Below, in pieces: positions 1-8,174 of a stretch of 45,156 nt of DNA. Within the stretch, counting starts at the first letter, position 1. The number at the start of each line of letters is the position of its first letter. Origin of the DNA: a virus; IMG/VR virus record IMGVR_UViG_3300006754_006523, positions 1 to 45,156 of that record; one strand, given 5' to 3'. The notes under the pieces were generated by a model. The model ran no database searches, was not told the origin of the DNA, and saw only the letters and a list, made by a program, of their open reading frames with translations. A program made the translations under genes and the position numbers.

Positions 1-183
1 ACGGCCAAAAAAGACCGTGTAGAGATATTTAGAGTAACGAGCGGTCCAAAGAAAACTGAAAACGCTCTTAAACTTCTCTATCAAGCAATCTATAATATCA
101 CTAAAAGATTTAGCATCAAGAATAGGCTGAATTGTCATAAACCCTATCCTTGCAAATTGCTTAATACCGAACATTGCCCATAA
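1..183 (+). CDS. 3' end of an upstream gene, Cys-rich C-terminus
   Basis: The first reading frame is open from base 1 to a TAA at 181-183, giving the last 60 residues of a protein whose start lies outside the window. The fragment is basic. It ends in a cluster of three cysteines spaced C-x5-C-x7-C, with the last one only one residue from the C-terminus. Such a tail could bind a metal or an Fe-S cluster; a Cas4/RecB-like PD-(D/E)XK nuclease, which often ends in a cysteine group, is one possibility, but the catalytic part is not visible. The next gene starts 9 bases downstream with its own ribosome binding site. That this is coding is supported by position, strand and spacing; the function is a guess. 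Confidence 0.55.
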   Translation, partial: TAKKDRVEIFRVTSGPKKTENALKLLYQAIYNITKRFSIKNRLNCHKPYPCKLLNTEHCP

Positions 184-192
184 GGAACTAAA

Positions 193-1455
193 ATGTCTGA
201 TAAAATCAAGATTTTCACTATTAGTGATCATCCTCTTTCACCTTCTGGGGTGGGTACCCAAACTCGATATATTATCGAAGGCCTGCTCAAGACAGGTAAA
301 TATCAAGTGGTATCTTTTGGGGGAGCCATCACACATCCAGACCACACACCACAGAAAACTGAATTGTGGGGGGAAGACTGGATTATTTGGCCCGTCGACG
401 GCTATGGAACACCAGATCAAGTCCGAGCAATGATCAGCCAACAGAAACCGGATATTTTGTGGTTTATGACAGACCCCCGGTTTTATGAGTGGCTTTGGAG
501 CATTGAAAATGAAATCCGCGCGCAAGTACCGATGGTGTACTATCATGTGTGGGACAACTACCCCTATCCAAATTTTAATGGGCGGTATTATCGGTCCAAC
601 GATCATGTCGCGTGCATCTCTACTCTTACACACGACATCCTCCAGAATGTAGCACCCACAGTTGACAGTAGTTATATCCCACACGCAGTGGATACTGACA
701 TTTTCAAAAAGTTTGAATCTCAAGAAGAGATCGAAACATTCCGACAAGAGCGCATGGGCCCAGAGGCCTCCAAAAAGTTTCTCTTTTTCTGGAACAATCG
801 CAACGCCCGCCGCAAACAGTCGGGTAGCCTTATCTATTGGTTTAAAGCATTCCTTGATAAAGTGGGCCACGATAAAGCGGCCCTTATTATGCATACGGAC
901 CCCAAAGATCACAACGGTCAAGACCTAGAACACATTATTGGTGAACTAGGCCTTGTTGACGGGGAAGTCTTGTTCTCGAAAGAGAAGTTGGAAGCTCCCG
1001 ATCTTGCAGCTGTCTATAATATGATCGATTGCACCATTAATATATCAGATGCCGAAGGGTTTGGCCTCGCCACCCTGGAGGCTATGTCGTGCGAAAAGCC
1101 CATCATTGTAAACCTCACAGGAGGAATGAAAGACCAGATTACTGATGGTAAAACGGTTTTTGGTGTTGGTATTGAGCCCGTGTCCAAGGCAGTCATCGGC
1201 TCACAGAATGTGCCTTATATTTATGAAGACAGACTATCAGAGGAGTCAGTTGTTAACGCGATGCTGGAAATGTATAACAAAACACCAGATGAGCGCGCTG
1301 AAATTGGCCGCTTAGCCCGAGAATATGTAGAAAACAAATTTAATTTGGAAGACTATGTTGAACGATGGGACACTCTACTCATGAGTATTCACGAGGACAA
1401 GGGATCTTGGACAACACGACAGAATTATAAATCTTATGACGTAGGAGTCTTTTAA
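193..1455 (+). CDS. Glycosyltransferase, GT-B fold, GT4-like
   Basis: A 420-residue predicted cytosolic glycosyltransferase that moves a sugar from a nucleotide donor to a growing glycan. The N-terminal half has a Rossmann-type start (IFTISDHPLSPSGVGTQTR) with the glycine-rich loop seen in GT-B enzymes. The C-terminal half has the donor-site signature DAEGFGLATLEAMSCEKP near residues 285-305, with the two glutamates of the E-x7-E motif. An AAGGA element lies 8 bases before the ATG. The stop overlaps the next start (TAATG), so the two are probably translationally coupled. It opens a run of six glycosyltransferase-like genes. Donor and acceptor cannot be read from sequence. The family call is strong and specificity is unknown. 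Confidence 0.85.
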   Translation: MSDKIKIFTISDHPLSPSGVGTQTRYIIEGLLKTGKYQVVSFGGAITHPDHTPQKTELWGEDWIIWPVDGYGTPDQVRAMISQQKPDILWFMTDPRFYEWLWSIENEIRAQVPMVYYHVWDNYPYPNFNGRYYRSNDHVACISTLTHDILQNVAPTVDSSYIPHAVDTDIFKKFESQEEIETFRQERMGPEASKKFLFFWNNRNARRKQSGSLIYWFKAFLDKVGHDKAALIMHTDPKDHNGQDLEHIIGELGLVDGEVLFSKEKLEAPDLAAVYNMIDCTINISDAEGFGLATLEAMSCEKPIIVNLTGGMKDQITDGKTVFGVGIEPVSKAVIGSQNVPYIYEDRLSEESVVNAMLEMYNKTPDERAEIGRLAREYVENKFNLEDYVERWDTLLMSIHEDKGSWTTRQNYKSYDVGVF

Positions 1456-2726
1456 TGAAAAAAAGAATTGTCGTTAAAGCACCGGCCCTATCTAGGTCGG
1501 GTTATGGAGAACAGGCCCGTTTTGCTCTCCGCGCTCTTCGCTCTAGAGAAGATATTTTTGATATCTATTTGATAAACATTAGTTGGGGCAAGACCGGAAT
1601 GCTGTCTAACTATGATGAGGAACGCCTTTGGCTAGACTCTCTTGTACTGAAGACAACGCAATATATGCAAATTTGTCAACAGCAACAACAGCCTCCTCAG
1701 TTTGATATATCTCTTCAGATTACTATTCCCAACGAGTTTGAAAAAATAGCTCCGGTTAATATTGGGTACACAGCTGGGATTGAAACCTCGAAAATAGCTC
1801 CTCACTGGATCGACAAAATCAACGGAATAGCAGATAGTGTTATCACCATTTCTAACCATTCTAAGAAAGTTATGGAACAAACCTCATATGATTTTCCGGA
1901 ACAAGGAGTTACCAACTTTCGTATTCAGAAGCCCATTGAGGTCGTAAACTATTCTTTTAAAGAAATAGAGGCTGACCCAAATGGTTTGGACATCCCCTTT
2001 GAAACAACAAAAAACTTTTTGTGTGTCTCTCAATGGGGCCCCCGCAAGAATATGGAAAACACTATTCGTTGGTTTTTAGATGAATTCTACGACGACAGTG
2101 ATGTTGGCTTAGTTCTAAAAACGAATACGGCAAACGAGAGCATTATGGATCGGGAACACACTGGCGCCCGTTTAAAAAATCTTATTCGTGACTTTCCCGA
2201 TCGGAAGTGTAAGATCTATTTGGTCCATGGACAACTGTCTGAGGAACAATTAACGTGGTTGTACCGGCACCCCACTATGAAGGCCTTAATTAATATTGGC
2301 CACGGCGAAGGCTTCGGGCTGCCACTATTCGAAGCAGCATACAATGGCCTTCCCTTAGTGACTGTAACTTGGTCGGGCCAGATGGACTTTATTTGCCGGC
2401 CAAATAAAAAAGGCAAGATGGTGCCACGCGTCGTAAAGGTAGACTATGATCTTAAGCAGGTGCAGCCAGAGGCTCACTGGGAGGGAGTGGTTCAGGCGGA
2501 CTCTATGTGGGCGTTTGCTAAGAAAGCCTCTTACAAACGAGCATTGCGAGATGTTGTTAATAAGGAGATTCATTACAAGAATCAAGCTGAGTCATTAAGG
2601 AAGTATATCCTCAAGAACTTCAAGGAAGAGGATGCGTATGCTAAATTTGTCTCCTATGTGGTTGACGAGGAAGAGTTTAATGTTGAGAGTTGGCTAGACG
2701 GTCTGGATCTAGAAGTACATGATTAG
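1455..2726 (+). CDS. Glycosyltransferase, GT-B fold, GT4-like
   Basis: A 423-residue predicted glycosyltransferase of the GT-B type. Visible family marks are a glycine-containing acceptor loop at the N-terminus (SRSGYGEQARFALRAL, about residues 13-28), a mid-protein VSQWGPRKN segment typical of the domain border, and the nucleotide-sugar site HGEGFGLPLFEAAYNGLP near residue 280, again carrying E-x7-E. The ATG shares bases with the preceding TAA, so it is read with the gene before it. Its sequence differs clearly from the first glycosyltransferase apart from the shared motifs, so it probably adds a different sugar. Substrates are not predictable. There is no signal peptide or membrane segment, so it likely acts at the cytosolic face of the membrane. 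Confidence 0.83.
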   Translation: MKKRIVVKAPALSRSGYGEQARFALRALRSREDIFDIYLINISWGKTGMLSNYDEERLWLDSLVLKTTQYMQICQQQQQPPQFDISLQITIPNEFEKIAPVNIGYTAGIETSKIAPHWIDKINGIADSVITISNHSKKVMEQTSYDFPEQGVTNFRIQKPIEVVNYSFKEIEADPNGLDIPFETTKNFLCVSQWGPRKNMENTIRWFLDEFYDDSDVGLVLKTNTANESIMDREHTGARLKNLIRDFPDRKCKIYLVHGQLSEEQLTWLYRHPTMKALINIGHGEGFGLPLFEAAYNGLPLVTVTWSGQMDFICRPNKKGKMVPRVVKVDYDLKQVQPEAHWEGVVQADSMWAFAKKASYKRALRDVVNKEIHYKNQAESLRKYILKNFKEEDAYAKFVSYVVDEEEFNVESWLDGLDLEVHD

Positions 2727-2728
2727 AA

Positions 2729-3565
2729 ATGATTGTTTTTATAGCCGACTTTTTTGTTGACGAGATTCTCGGCGGAGGCGAACTCAATAATCATGAATTA
2801 ATCGAGCTTCTTCGCGCCAAGGACCACAACGTAAAAACAATCAAGAGTGATCGTGTCACCCCCTCTTATCTAAAAAAGATTAATGCATCTCTGTTTATAG
2901 TAGGGAATTTCATCGGCTTGTCCGAGGAATCTAAAAACGAATTAAAGAGCAAAAATTATGTCATTTATGAACACGATCATAAATACCTGAGATCTCGAAA
3001 TCCGGCCCACTACAACGATTTTACAGCTCCGGGCGAAGAACTTGTGAATGTGGAGTTTTATGAGAAAGCGCTACGCATTTTTTGCCAAAGCGATTTCCAC
3101 CAGAGTATTATCCATCGCAACCTAAAGACAGATAATATCATTAGTGTTGGGGGCAACCTGTGGAGCGTCGAATCACTAGATCTCCTAGAGTGCCTGTCGT
3201 TGGCTCAGAAAAAGGACGGCTGTTCTATCCTGAGTTCATCTATCCCGCATAAGAATACGCGGGAAGCGGTTGGCTACTGTGAAATAAAAAATCTAGATTA
3301 TGATCTTTGCGCAAGCAACGATTATGAATCATTCCTTGAACAGCTTAGTAAGAACGAAACCTTGGTATTCTTTCCTCAGACTCCGGAGACACTTTCGCGC
3401 ATAGTGGTAGAAAGCCGTATGATGGGAATGCGCGTTATCACCAACCGTTTGGTGGGAGCTACCCAAGAGAAGTGGTTTAAGCTAAAGGGAAAAGATTTAA
3501 TCGATGTGATGCGCGGTAGAAGGCATAGTATCCCCCAGATGGTTTTGGAGTGCATTACTCAGTGA
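2729..3565 (+). CDS. Glycosyltransferase-like protein
   Basis: A 278-residue protein that looks like a short, divergent GT-B glycosyltransferase. It begins with a hydrophobic strand and a GGGELNNHELIELL segment, similar to the first strand and acceptor loop of GT-B enzymes. Near residues 215-245 it has an FFPQTPETLSRIVVESRMMG stretch that resembles the donor-site helix, including the glutamate before the helix break. It is about a third shorter than its neighbours, so part of a usual domain may be missing. It lies 2 bases after the previous stop and its own stop overlaps the next start. The ribosome binding site is weak, which fits coupling to the gene before. It could be an active transferase or a partner without its own activity. 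Confidence 0.6.
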   Translation: MIVFIADFFVDEILGGGELNNHELIELLRAKDHNVKTIKSDRVTPSYLKKINASLFIVGNFIGLSEESKNELKSKNYVIYEHDHKYLRSRNPAHYNDFTAPGEELVNVEFYEKALRIFCQSDFHQSIIHRNLKTDNIISVGGNLWSVESLDLLECLSLAQKKDGCSILSSSIPHKNTREAVGYCEIKNLDYDLCASNDYESFLEQLSKNETLVFFPQTPETLSRIVVESRMMGMRVITNRLVGATQEKWFKLKGKDLIDVMRGRRHSIPQMVLECITQ

Positions 3566-4485
3566 AAATATTATTAACCGTTAATCGAACGCTCACCAAT
3601 GGACGAGATACCTGGCTTGATGGCGCCACGTGGAATTTATATGCACCACTGAAAGATTTAGGTCATGACGTATATTTTTATGATACAGTAAATCCCGAAG
3701 AACGTAACTTTACGAAGGTAGTGGATTCTTTTAAACCAGATTTAATTTTTTGTTGTCTTACAAACGATCAACAAATCGCGCCATTTGAACCATGGGACGA
3801 TCTGGTAAAATACACAGATTCTGGATTAGTGAAAACGTTTAATTGGTTTTGTGACGATACCTGGCGTTTTGAAAACTTCTCAAAGAGTGCGTGTCATTGT
3901 TTTACGGCTTGTTCTACCCCGGAAAGAGCTTATTTAGAGAGATTTAAAATAGAGGCTAACTATAGAAATATTATTTTAGGCTTGTGGCACTCCAATATAA
4001 ATTTTTTTCCCTCCCATCCGGTGCAAAAGAAATATGATGTTCTGTTTTGTGGGCATCTTAATCGCGATCGCATAAACTATATTAATTATTTACAAGAAAT
4101 GGGAATAGAGGTTACCCATTTTCACGGCCTCGGCCACGAAGAAATGCTTAAATGTTTGGCAGAGTCTCGAATTGGAATTAATTTTAGTAAAAACTTTAAT
4201 GGGGGTGTGCCCACTCTCCAAATGAAGGGCCGGATGTTTGAGGTCCCCGGGGCACAATCTTTGCTGCTTACCGAAAATGCTCCGGGCTTAGAAGAGCATT
4301 ATATTATAGATAAAGAAATTGTGACGTTTGAGGGCCCTCAAGAGATGTACGAAAAAACTCGTGTTCTTCTAAAAAATCCTCACATAATTGAATCTATTAC
4401 CGGCCGCGGCCACCAGAGGTTTATTAAAGATCACGAATCGCACATTCGCTTGGCCCACGTATTGCAAGAAATCGAGGCCCTATGA
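3562..4485 (+). CDS. CgeB-like glycosyltransferase
   Basis: A predicted 307-residue glycosyltransferase resembling the CgeB / Glyco_trans_1_2 group. The C-terminal domain has a YDVLFCGHLNRDRINYI opening, then a segment in which the protein recognises a listed suspect residue set (GRMFEVPGAQSLLLTENAPG) typical of this family's donor site. Two GTG starts are possible, at 3550 and 3562. I prefer 3562: it overlaps the previous stop as GTGA, begins MKILL like related proteins, and has GGAG at 3547-3550 at usable distance, whereas that GGAG would overlap the earlier start. The next gene is similar in architecture and directly coupled (ATGA overlap), suggesting an old duplication. Substrates are unknown. 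Confidence 0.75.
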   Translation: MKILLTVNRTLTNGRDTWLDGATWNLYAPLKDLGHDVYFYDTVNPEERNFTKVVDSFKPDLIFCCLTNDQQIAPFEPWDDLVKYTDSGLVKTFNWFCDDTWRFENFSKSACHCFTACSTPERAYLERFKIEANYRNIILGLWHSNINFFPSHPVQKKYDVLFCGHLNRDRINYINYLQEMGIEVTHFHGLGHEEMLKCLAESRIGINFSKNFNGGVPTLQMKGRMFEVPGAQSLLLTENAPGLEEHYIIDKEIVTFEGPQEMYEKTRVLLKNPHIIESITGRGHQRFIKDHESHIRLAHVLQEIEAL

Positions 4486-5399
4486 GAATTTATGTGCGCG
4501 ATACGTGGACGCATGCCGGCGCACCCATTTATAAGGGTTTTGCCGCCGCCTGGCATAAAATAGGATATGAAGTCATCGGCTATGACAAAGTCGAAGAAAT
4601 AAGCGACTCCGGACCCTATGAAATAATGTGTAATGATTATTTGCTAGCACCCTTTACCGAGCTTCCCCGAGCAATTACTCAAGCCCGAAAAGTTTATTTA
4701 TATGTGCAGCCTACTAACTTTCCGATGCCGTGGGGTGGCCACCCTAACTTTATTTCTTTAATTAAAGACAGCCCCTTAATTGAGCAATTAAACAACATGA
4801 AGAATGTTGCGCTGTGGAACTGGGGAGATATGAATCCCCAGCTCAGGCAACAACAATTTCCAGAGTGGAAAAAGATAAATCAAGTTGTTTTAGCGTTTGA
4901 TTCTATCTCTTACAAGCCGATTATAGATCCAGCATATGAGTATGACGTCTGTTTTGTGGGTGGCTGGGCTGACAACGGATTTAATGAAAAAAGACAGATT
5001 ATGATGGAACATTTTAATGTGCTCATGAAGACTGGCTTAAAATGTGGAGTGTTTATCAACAAAGGACTCACTCACGAACAAGAGAATCTGGTGCTGTATA
5101 ACAGCAAAGTAGCTTTGAACATTCATGATTCGTACCAGCGAATCCTGGGCAACGACTCAAATGAAAGAACTTTTAAATCTTTAGGCTTGACGGGCGCGCT
5201 TGTATGTGATAACATAAGACAAATAAGTGGTATGTTTCCTGATCTTCCGCTGTATAGCTCACCGGCAGAAATGGTAGAACAAATTCACTCTTATTTAGAA
5301 AATGAGAAATTGTTGAAAGAGACAAAGGATCATTATCGCCAACTTGTAGCCGACGAACACACTTACGTCAATCGAGTAAAACAGATGAGAGAATTATGA
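4482..5399 (+). CDS. CgeB-like glycosyltransferase, second copy type
   Basis: A 305-residue protein with the same plan as the gene before it: an N-terminal domain without clear motifs and a C-terminal domain beginning YDVCFVGGWADNGF, followed by a segment (SNERTFKSLGLTGALVCDN) matching the family pattern in which an Arg/Phe-rich helix precedes a buried strand. This places it in the CgeB / Glyco_trans_1_2 group. The ATG overlaps the previous stop and its own stop overlaps the following ATG, so it sits inside a chain of coupled genes. The two neighbouring CgeB-like proteins are clearly diverged, so they probably act one after the other on the same glycan. No membrane segment is seen. Activity is inferred from family alone. 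Confidence 0.72.
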   Translation: MRIYVRDTWTHAGAPIYKGFAAAWHKIGYEVIGYDKVEEISDSGPYEIMCNDYLLAPFTELPRAITQARKVYLYVQPTNFPMPWGGHPNFISLIKDSPLIEQLNNMKNVALWNWGDMNPQLRQQQFPEWKKINQVVLAFDSISYKPIIDPAYEYDVCFVGGWADNGFNEKRQIMMEHFNVLMKTGLKCGVFINKGLTHEQENLVLYNSKVALNIHDSYQRILGNDSNERTFKSLGLTGALVCDNIRQISGMFPDLPLYSSPAEMVEQIHSYLENEKLLKETKDHYRQLVADEHTYVNRVKQMREL

Positions 5400-5689
5400 T
5401 AATTTTTATTGACATCGATGAAACTATATGCGATACTCCGGAGAATAGAGATTACACCTTGTCGGTGCCAATCCAAGAAAATATCGAGAAGGCGAACAAA
5501 CTATACGAGGAAGGACACACAATCGTATACTGGACCGCCAGAGGGAGTGTCTCTGGGAGAGACCTTACTGAGCTAACAAACCAGCAAATTAAGGACTGGG
5601 GAGCAAAGTGTCATGAAGTGCGTCTGGGGAAGCCCTATTACGATCTTTTTATTGACGACAAGAATATGAACACAAAGGACTGGAAATGA
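5396..5689 (+). CDS. Small HAD-superfamily hydrolase-like protein
   Basis: A 97-residue protein carrying a minimal haloacid-dehalogenase core. Motif I is DIDETICDTP at residues 6-15, giving the nucleophile Asp6 and acid/base Asp8. A YWTARG stretch supplies the motif II region, and a GKPYYDLFIDDKN stretch near the C-terminus gives the motif III lysine and the metal-binding aspartates. It is close to the smallest size seen in the superfamily and has no cap domain. Capsule and LPS clusters often hold similar short HAD proteins, thought to be sugar or glycerol phosphatases. It is coupled to genes on both sides by 4-base overlaps. A phosphatase acting on a sugar phosphate is likely, but the substrate is open. 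Confidence 0.75.
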   Translation: MIIFIDIDETICDTPENRDYTLSVPIQENIEKANKLYEEGHTIVYWTARGSVSGRDLTELTNQQIKDWGAKCHEVRLGKPYYDLFIDDKNMNTKDWK

Positions 5690-6423
5690 GAATCGTACTG
5701 GTTGTGCCTGCATACAACTCGATGAAATATATCGAACAATGTATGGAGAGCGTATTAAATCAAAGTTATGACGACTACTATGTGCACGCGTACGACAATG
5801 AGAGTACGGACGGCACGTATGAGTACCTCTTAGAACTAGAAAAACAGCACGATCATTTGAAGGTCTCTCAACTGCCCAATATTCATCCGAACTCTTACCG
5901 CGAAGCTTTCGACGCCGGGTTTGAGAATACAGAGGCGGATTGCCTAACCTTCGTATCGACCGATGATTACTTAGATAAAGATTATGTTGCTAAGTGTATG
6001 AAGATTATGTCTCACGATCCCGAACGCATCAAATGTATGCAGAGCGGTATTGTGGGAGTCCAGAATAGTATGCAGGTTAATAAGCAGATTCATCTTTACA
6101 AGAGTATGAATGAGTTTAAACAACAATGTATGACGCGCAGCCCCGTAAACACACCCACTGTTGTCTACAATATCAGCATCTATCCTCAAATTCAGGCAGC
6201 CCGGGAAGCACACGCTGCAGCCGGCCTGATGGATGTGGGTGTTGGGGATTATGATATGTGGTGCGGACTAGCGGATCGAGGAATCTTTATTTACCCAGTG
6301 GATGCTTGCCTAGGTTATTACTATAGATGGCACTCAGAACAGTGCACATGGCAGGTACACCAATATACAACCAATTATGATGAAATAGTTCGGTCCTATT
6401 GGAAAAAGAAGTGGACATTGTGA
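5686..6423 (+). CDS. Glycosyltransferase family 2 (GT-A fold)
   Basis: A 245-residue GT2-type glycosyltransferase. The N-terminus is the classic start of the family, VVPAYNSMKYIEQCMESVLN, followed by a YDNESTDGTYEYL segment that binds the nucleotide. The DXD-type metal site appears as STDDYLD near residue 95. The C-terminal third, with MDVGVGDYDMWCGLADRG, contains the acidic pair usually found near the catalytic base. It ends the first run of glycosyltransferases, and a promoter for the next operon overlaps its last codons. There is no membrane helix. The family assignment is firm; the sugar and acceptor are unknown. Confidence 0.88.
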   Translation: MRIVLVVPAYNSMKYIEQCMESVLNQSYDDYYVHAYDNESTDGTYEYLLELEKQHDHLKVSQLPNIHPNSYREAFDAGFENTEADCLTFVSTDDYLDKDYVAKCMKIMSHDPERIKCMQSGIVGVQNSMQVNKQIHLYKSMNEFKQQCMTRSPVNTPTVVYNISIYPQIQAAREAHAAAGLMDVGVGDYDMWCGLADRGIFIYPVDACLGYYYRWHSEQCTWQVHQYTTNYDEIVRSYWKKKWTL

Positions 6424-6439
6424 TATCGTGTGTTATAAT
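6412..6439 (+). promoter_or_regulatory. Candidate sigma70-type extended -10 promoter
   Basis: TGGACA at 6412-6417 (one mismatch to TTGACA), a 16-base spacer, and TATAAT at 6434-6439, preceded by TGT, which is an extended -10. It overlaps the end of the family 2 glycosyltransferase gene and would start RNA about 14 bases before the NeuB-type gene. The same -35 sequence with an extended -10 recurs at 15261-15289. This suggests that the host polymerase reads the sugar genes. Confidence 0.55.
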
Positions 6440-6459
6440 AGCAGTGTAGGGGAAACATA

Positions 6460-7959
6460 ATGACAAGAAGAAAATTATTCGTTTTTGAAATGGCGAACAA
6501 TCACATGGGAGACGTCGAGCACGGCTTGCGTCTTATCCGAGAATTTGGAGCAGTTAAGGATAAATTCCCAGAATTTGACTTTGCCCTCAAATTTCAGTTT
6601 CGGAATATGGATACCTTTATTCATCCCGACTATCGCGACAGGATGGATCTCAAATATGTGAAGCGATTCTCCGAAACGCGCCTTTCTCGAACCCAGTTTT
6701 TGAAATTAAAGCTGGAGGCTGAGAACTTGGGATTTATCCCCATGTGCACCGGCTTTGATGAAGACAGCGTCGATCGAATAGAAGAAATGGGATTTCCCAT
6801 CATTAAGATTGCTAGCTGTTCCTTTACTGACTGGCCTCTTCTAAATAAAATCGCGGCAACAGATTTGCCCATTATTGCATCAACAGCCGGTTCCACTCTC
6901 AAGGAAATTGACAATGTAGTCGCCTTTTTCACTAATCGCGAAAAAGACCTTACAATCATGCACTGCGTGGGGGAATACCCGACAAAGACCACAAACCTTC
7001 AGCTTAATCAGCTGCGTTTGTTCTCAGAGCGGTACCCTAACGTGCGTGTAGGATACTCAACTCATGAGGACCCCAATGATCCTAATATTGTCCCCCTAGC
7101 AATTGCGATGGGAGCAGAGGTGTTTGAGAAACACGTAGGCGTCCCGACGGAGCAATATGCACTGAACGCCTATTCGGCTACACCAGAACAAGCGCAGAGG
7201 TGGCTAGAGTCCGCAAGGCGCGCCTTCGCAACGTGTGGAGATGTCCGGGGTAGGCCAGGGGCCTCCAAGAGCGAATTGGCCGATCTACGGCGCTTTAAGC
7301 GCGGCGTCTTTGTTGCCCGCGATATCACTGCGGGGGAACGAGTAACACGTGAGGACGTATTTTATGCCTTCCCTTGTGGAGAAGGTCAAGTGTTGGCCAA
7401 CGACATGTCTAAGTACACCGAGTTCGTGGCCACCACAGACTACAAAACAAACGACGCAGTAATGTTTGAAACAACCCGGGAAACCAAGCTACGCCAGAAA
7501 GTGTGGGACATTGTTCAGGATGTAAAAAGCCTGTTTAAGGACGGCAACGTTGTTATCCCAGGTAAAGCCGAGTTGGAAATTTCTCATCATTACGGAATAG
7601 ACAAGTTTCGAGAGTTTGGTATTACAATGGTTACGGTCGTAAATCGTGAATACTGCAAGAAATTAATTGCCGTCCTTCCAAAACAGTATCATCCAGAACA
7701 ATATCATCTGCAGAAAGAAGAAACATTTTTGATTCTTTTTGGCGAATTGGAGTTGACATTGGATGGCGAAACCACTATATTAAAGACAGGCGATGTGGTA
7801 ACTGTGAAACCAGAAGTGCGACATGCTTTTACAACAACGACGGGTGCAATAATTGAAGAGATTTCTTCTACTCATATCGTGAATGATTCGTTCTACACAG
7901 ACGAAACGATCATAGATAACAAGAATCGAAAAACAATATTGCAACATTGGTTGAATTAG
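6460..7959 (+). CDS. NeuB-SAF-cupin fusion, sialic acid synthase family
   Basis: A 499-residue three-part protein. Residues 1 to about 270 match the NeuB barrel, which condenses phosphoenolpyruvate with a six-carbon amino sugar to give a nonulosonic acid; the start FVFEMANNHMGD corresponds to the family's AEIGxNHxG motif. Residues about 275-340 are an SAF (antifreeze-like) domain, usual in NeuB. Residues about 370-499 are extra: a cupin resembling D-lyxose ketol-isomerases, with metal ligands His411, His416, Glu421 and His455. Normal NeuB proteins end after SAF, near 340-350 residues. The fused cupin may isomerise or shape the substrate. GGGGA lies before the ATG and a promoter sits just upstream. 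No NeuA or NeuC partner is in the window, so the final sugar is uncertain. Confidence 0.82.
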   Translation: MTRRKLFVFEMANNHMGDVEHGLRLIREFGAVKDKFPEFDFALKFQFRNMDTFIHPDYRDRMDLKYVKRFSETRLSRTQFLKLKLEAENLGFIPMCTGFDEDSVDRIEEMGFPIIKIASCSFTDWPLLNKIAATDLPIIASTAGSTLKEIDNVVAFFTNREKDLTIMHCVGEYPTKTTNLQLNQLRLFSERYPNVRVGYSTHEDPNDPNIVPLAIAMGAEVFEKHVGVPTEQYALNAYSATPEQAQRWLESARRAFATCGDVRGRPGASKSELADLRRFKRGVFVARDITAGERVTREDVFYAFPCGEGQVLANDMSKYTEFVATTDYKTNDAVMFETTRETKLRQKVWDIVQDVKSLFKDGNVVIPGKAELEISHHYGIDKFREFGITMVTVVNREYCKKLIAVLPKQYHPEQYHLQKEETFLILFGELELTLDGETTILKTGDVVTVKPEVRHAFTTTTGAIIEEISSTHIVNDSFYTDETIIDNKNRKTILQHWLN

Positions 7960-7967
7960 GAGAAGAT

Positions 7968-8174
7968 ATGAGCCAACCAGATAAGAGTAAAAAAGTGGTA
8001 AGCCAAATTGGCTATGATGATGCTGATGTAGAGCCGTTTACCAACAACTATCAGAGCTTGTATAGGGATTTGTTAGAAGAAAATCGGCTTCTTAAAGCTG
8101 AATTAGAAAAATATCAGGACGCCATAAAAGAGCTTTATGGCATTATACCAGAGGAGGACGACATCTATGAGTGA
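7968..8174 (+). CDS. Short acidic coiled-coil protein
   Basis: A 68-residue protein of unknown function. I start it at the ATG at 7968 because AGGAGA lies a few bases before it; an in-frame TTG at 7947 would be inside the previous gene and has no such site. Residues about 30-58 (LYRDLLEENRLLKAELEKYQ) form a clear amphipathic helix with heptad leucines, so it probably dimerises or binds a partner. The C-terminus is strongly acidic. The stop overlaps the next start by a few bases, tying it to the FKBP gene. Both small proteins interrupt an otherwise metabolic operon. Confidence 0.65.
   Translation: MSQPDKSKKVVSQIGYDDADVEPFTNNYQSLYRDLLEENRLLKAELEKYQDAIKELYGIIPEEDDIYE

Noticed and set aside
238-921. 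A 227-residue minus-strand open frame
   Set aside because: It lies wholly within the first glycosyltransferase gene on the opposite strand, has no ribosome binding site or domain, and fits a chance shadow frame.
7947-7967. Earlier TTG start for the small coiled-coil gene
   Set aside because: It lies inside the NeuB-type gene and has no ribosome binding site; AGGAGA points to the ATG at 7968.
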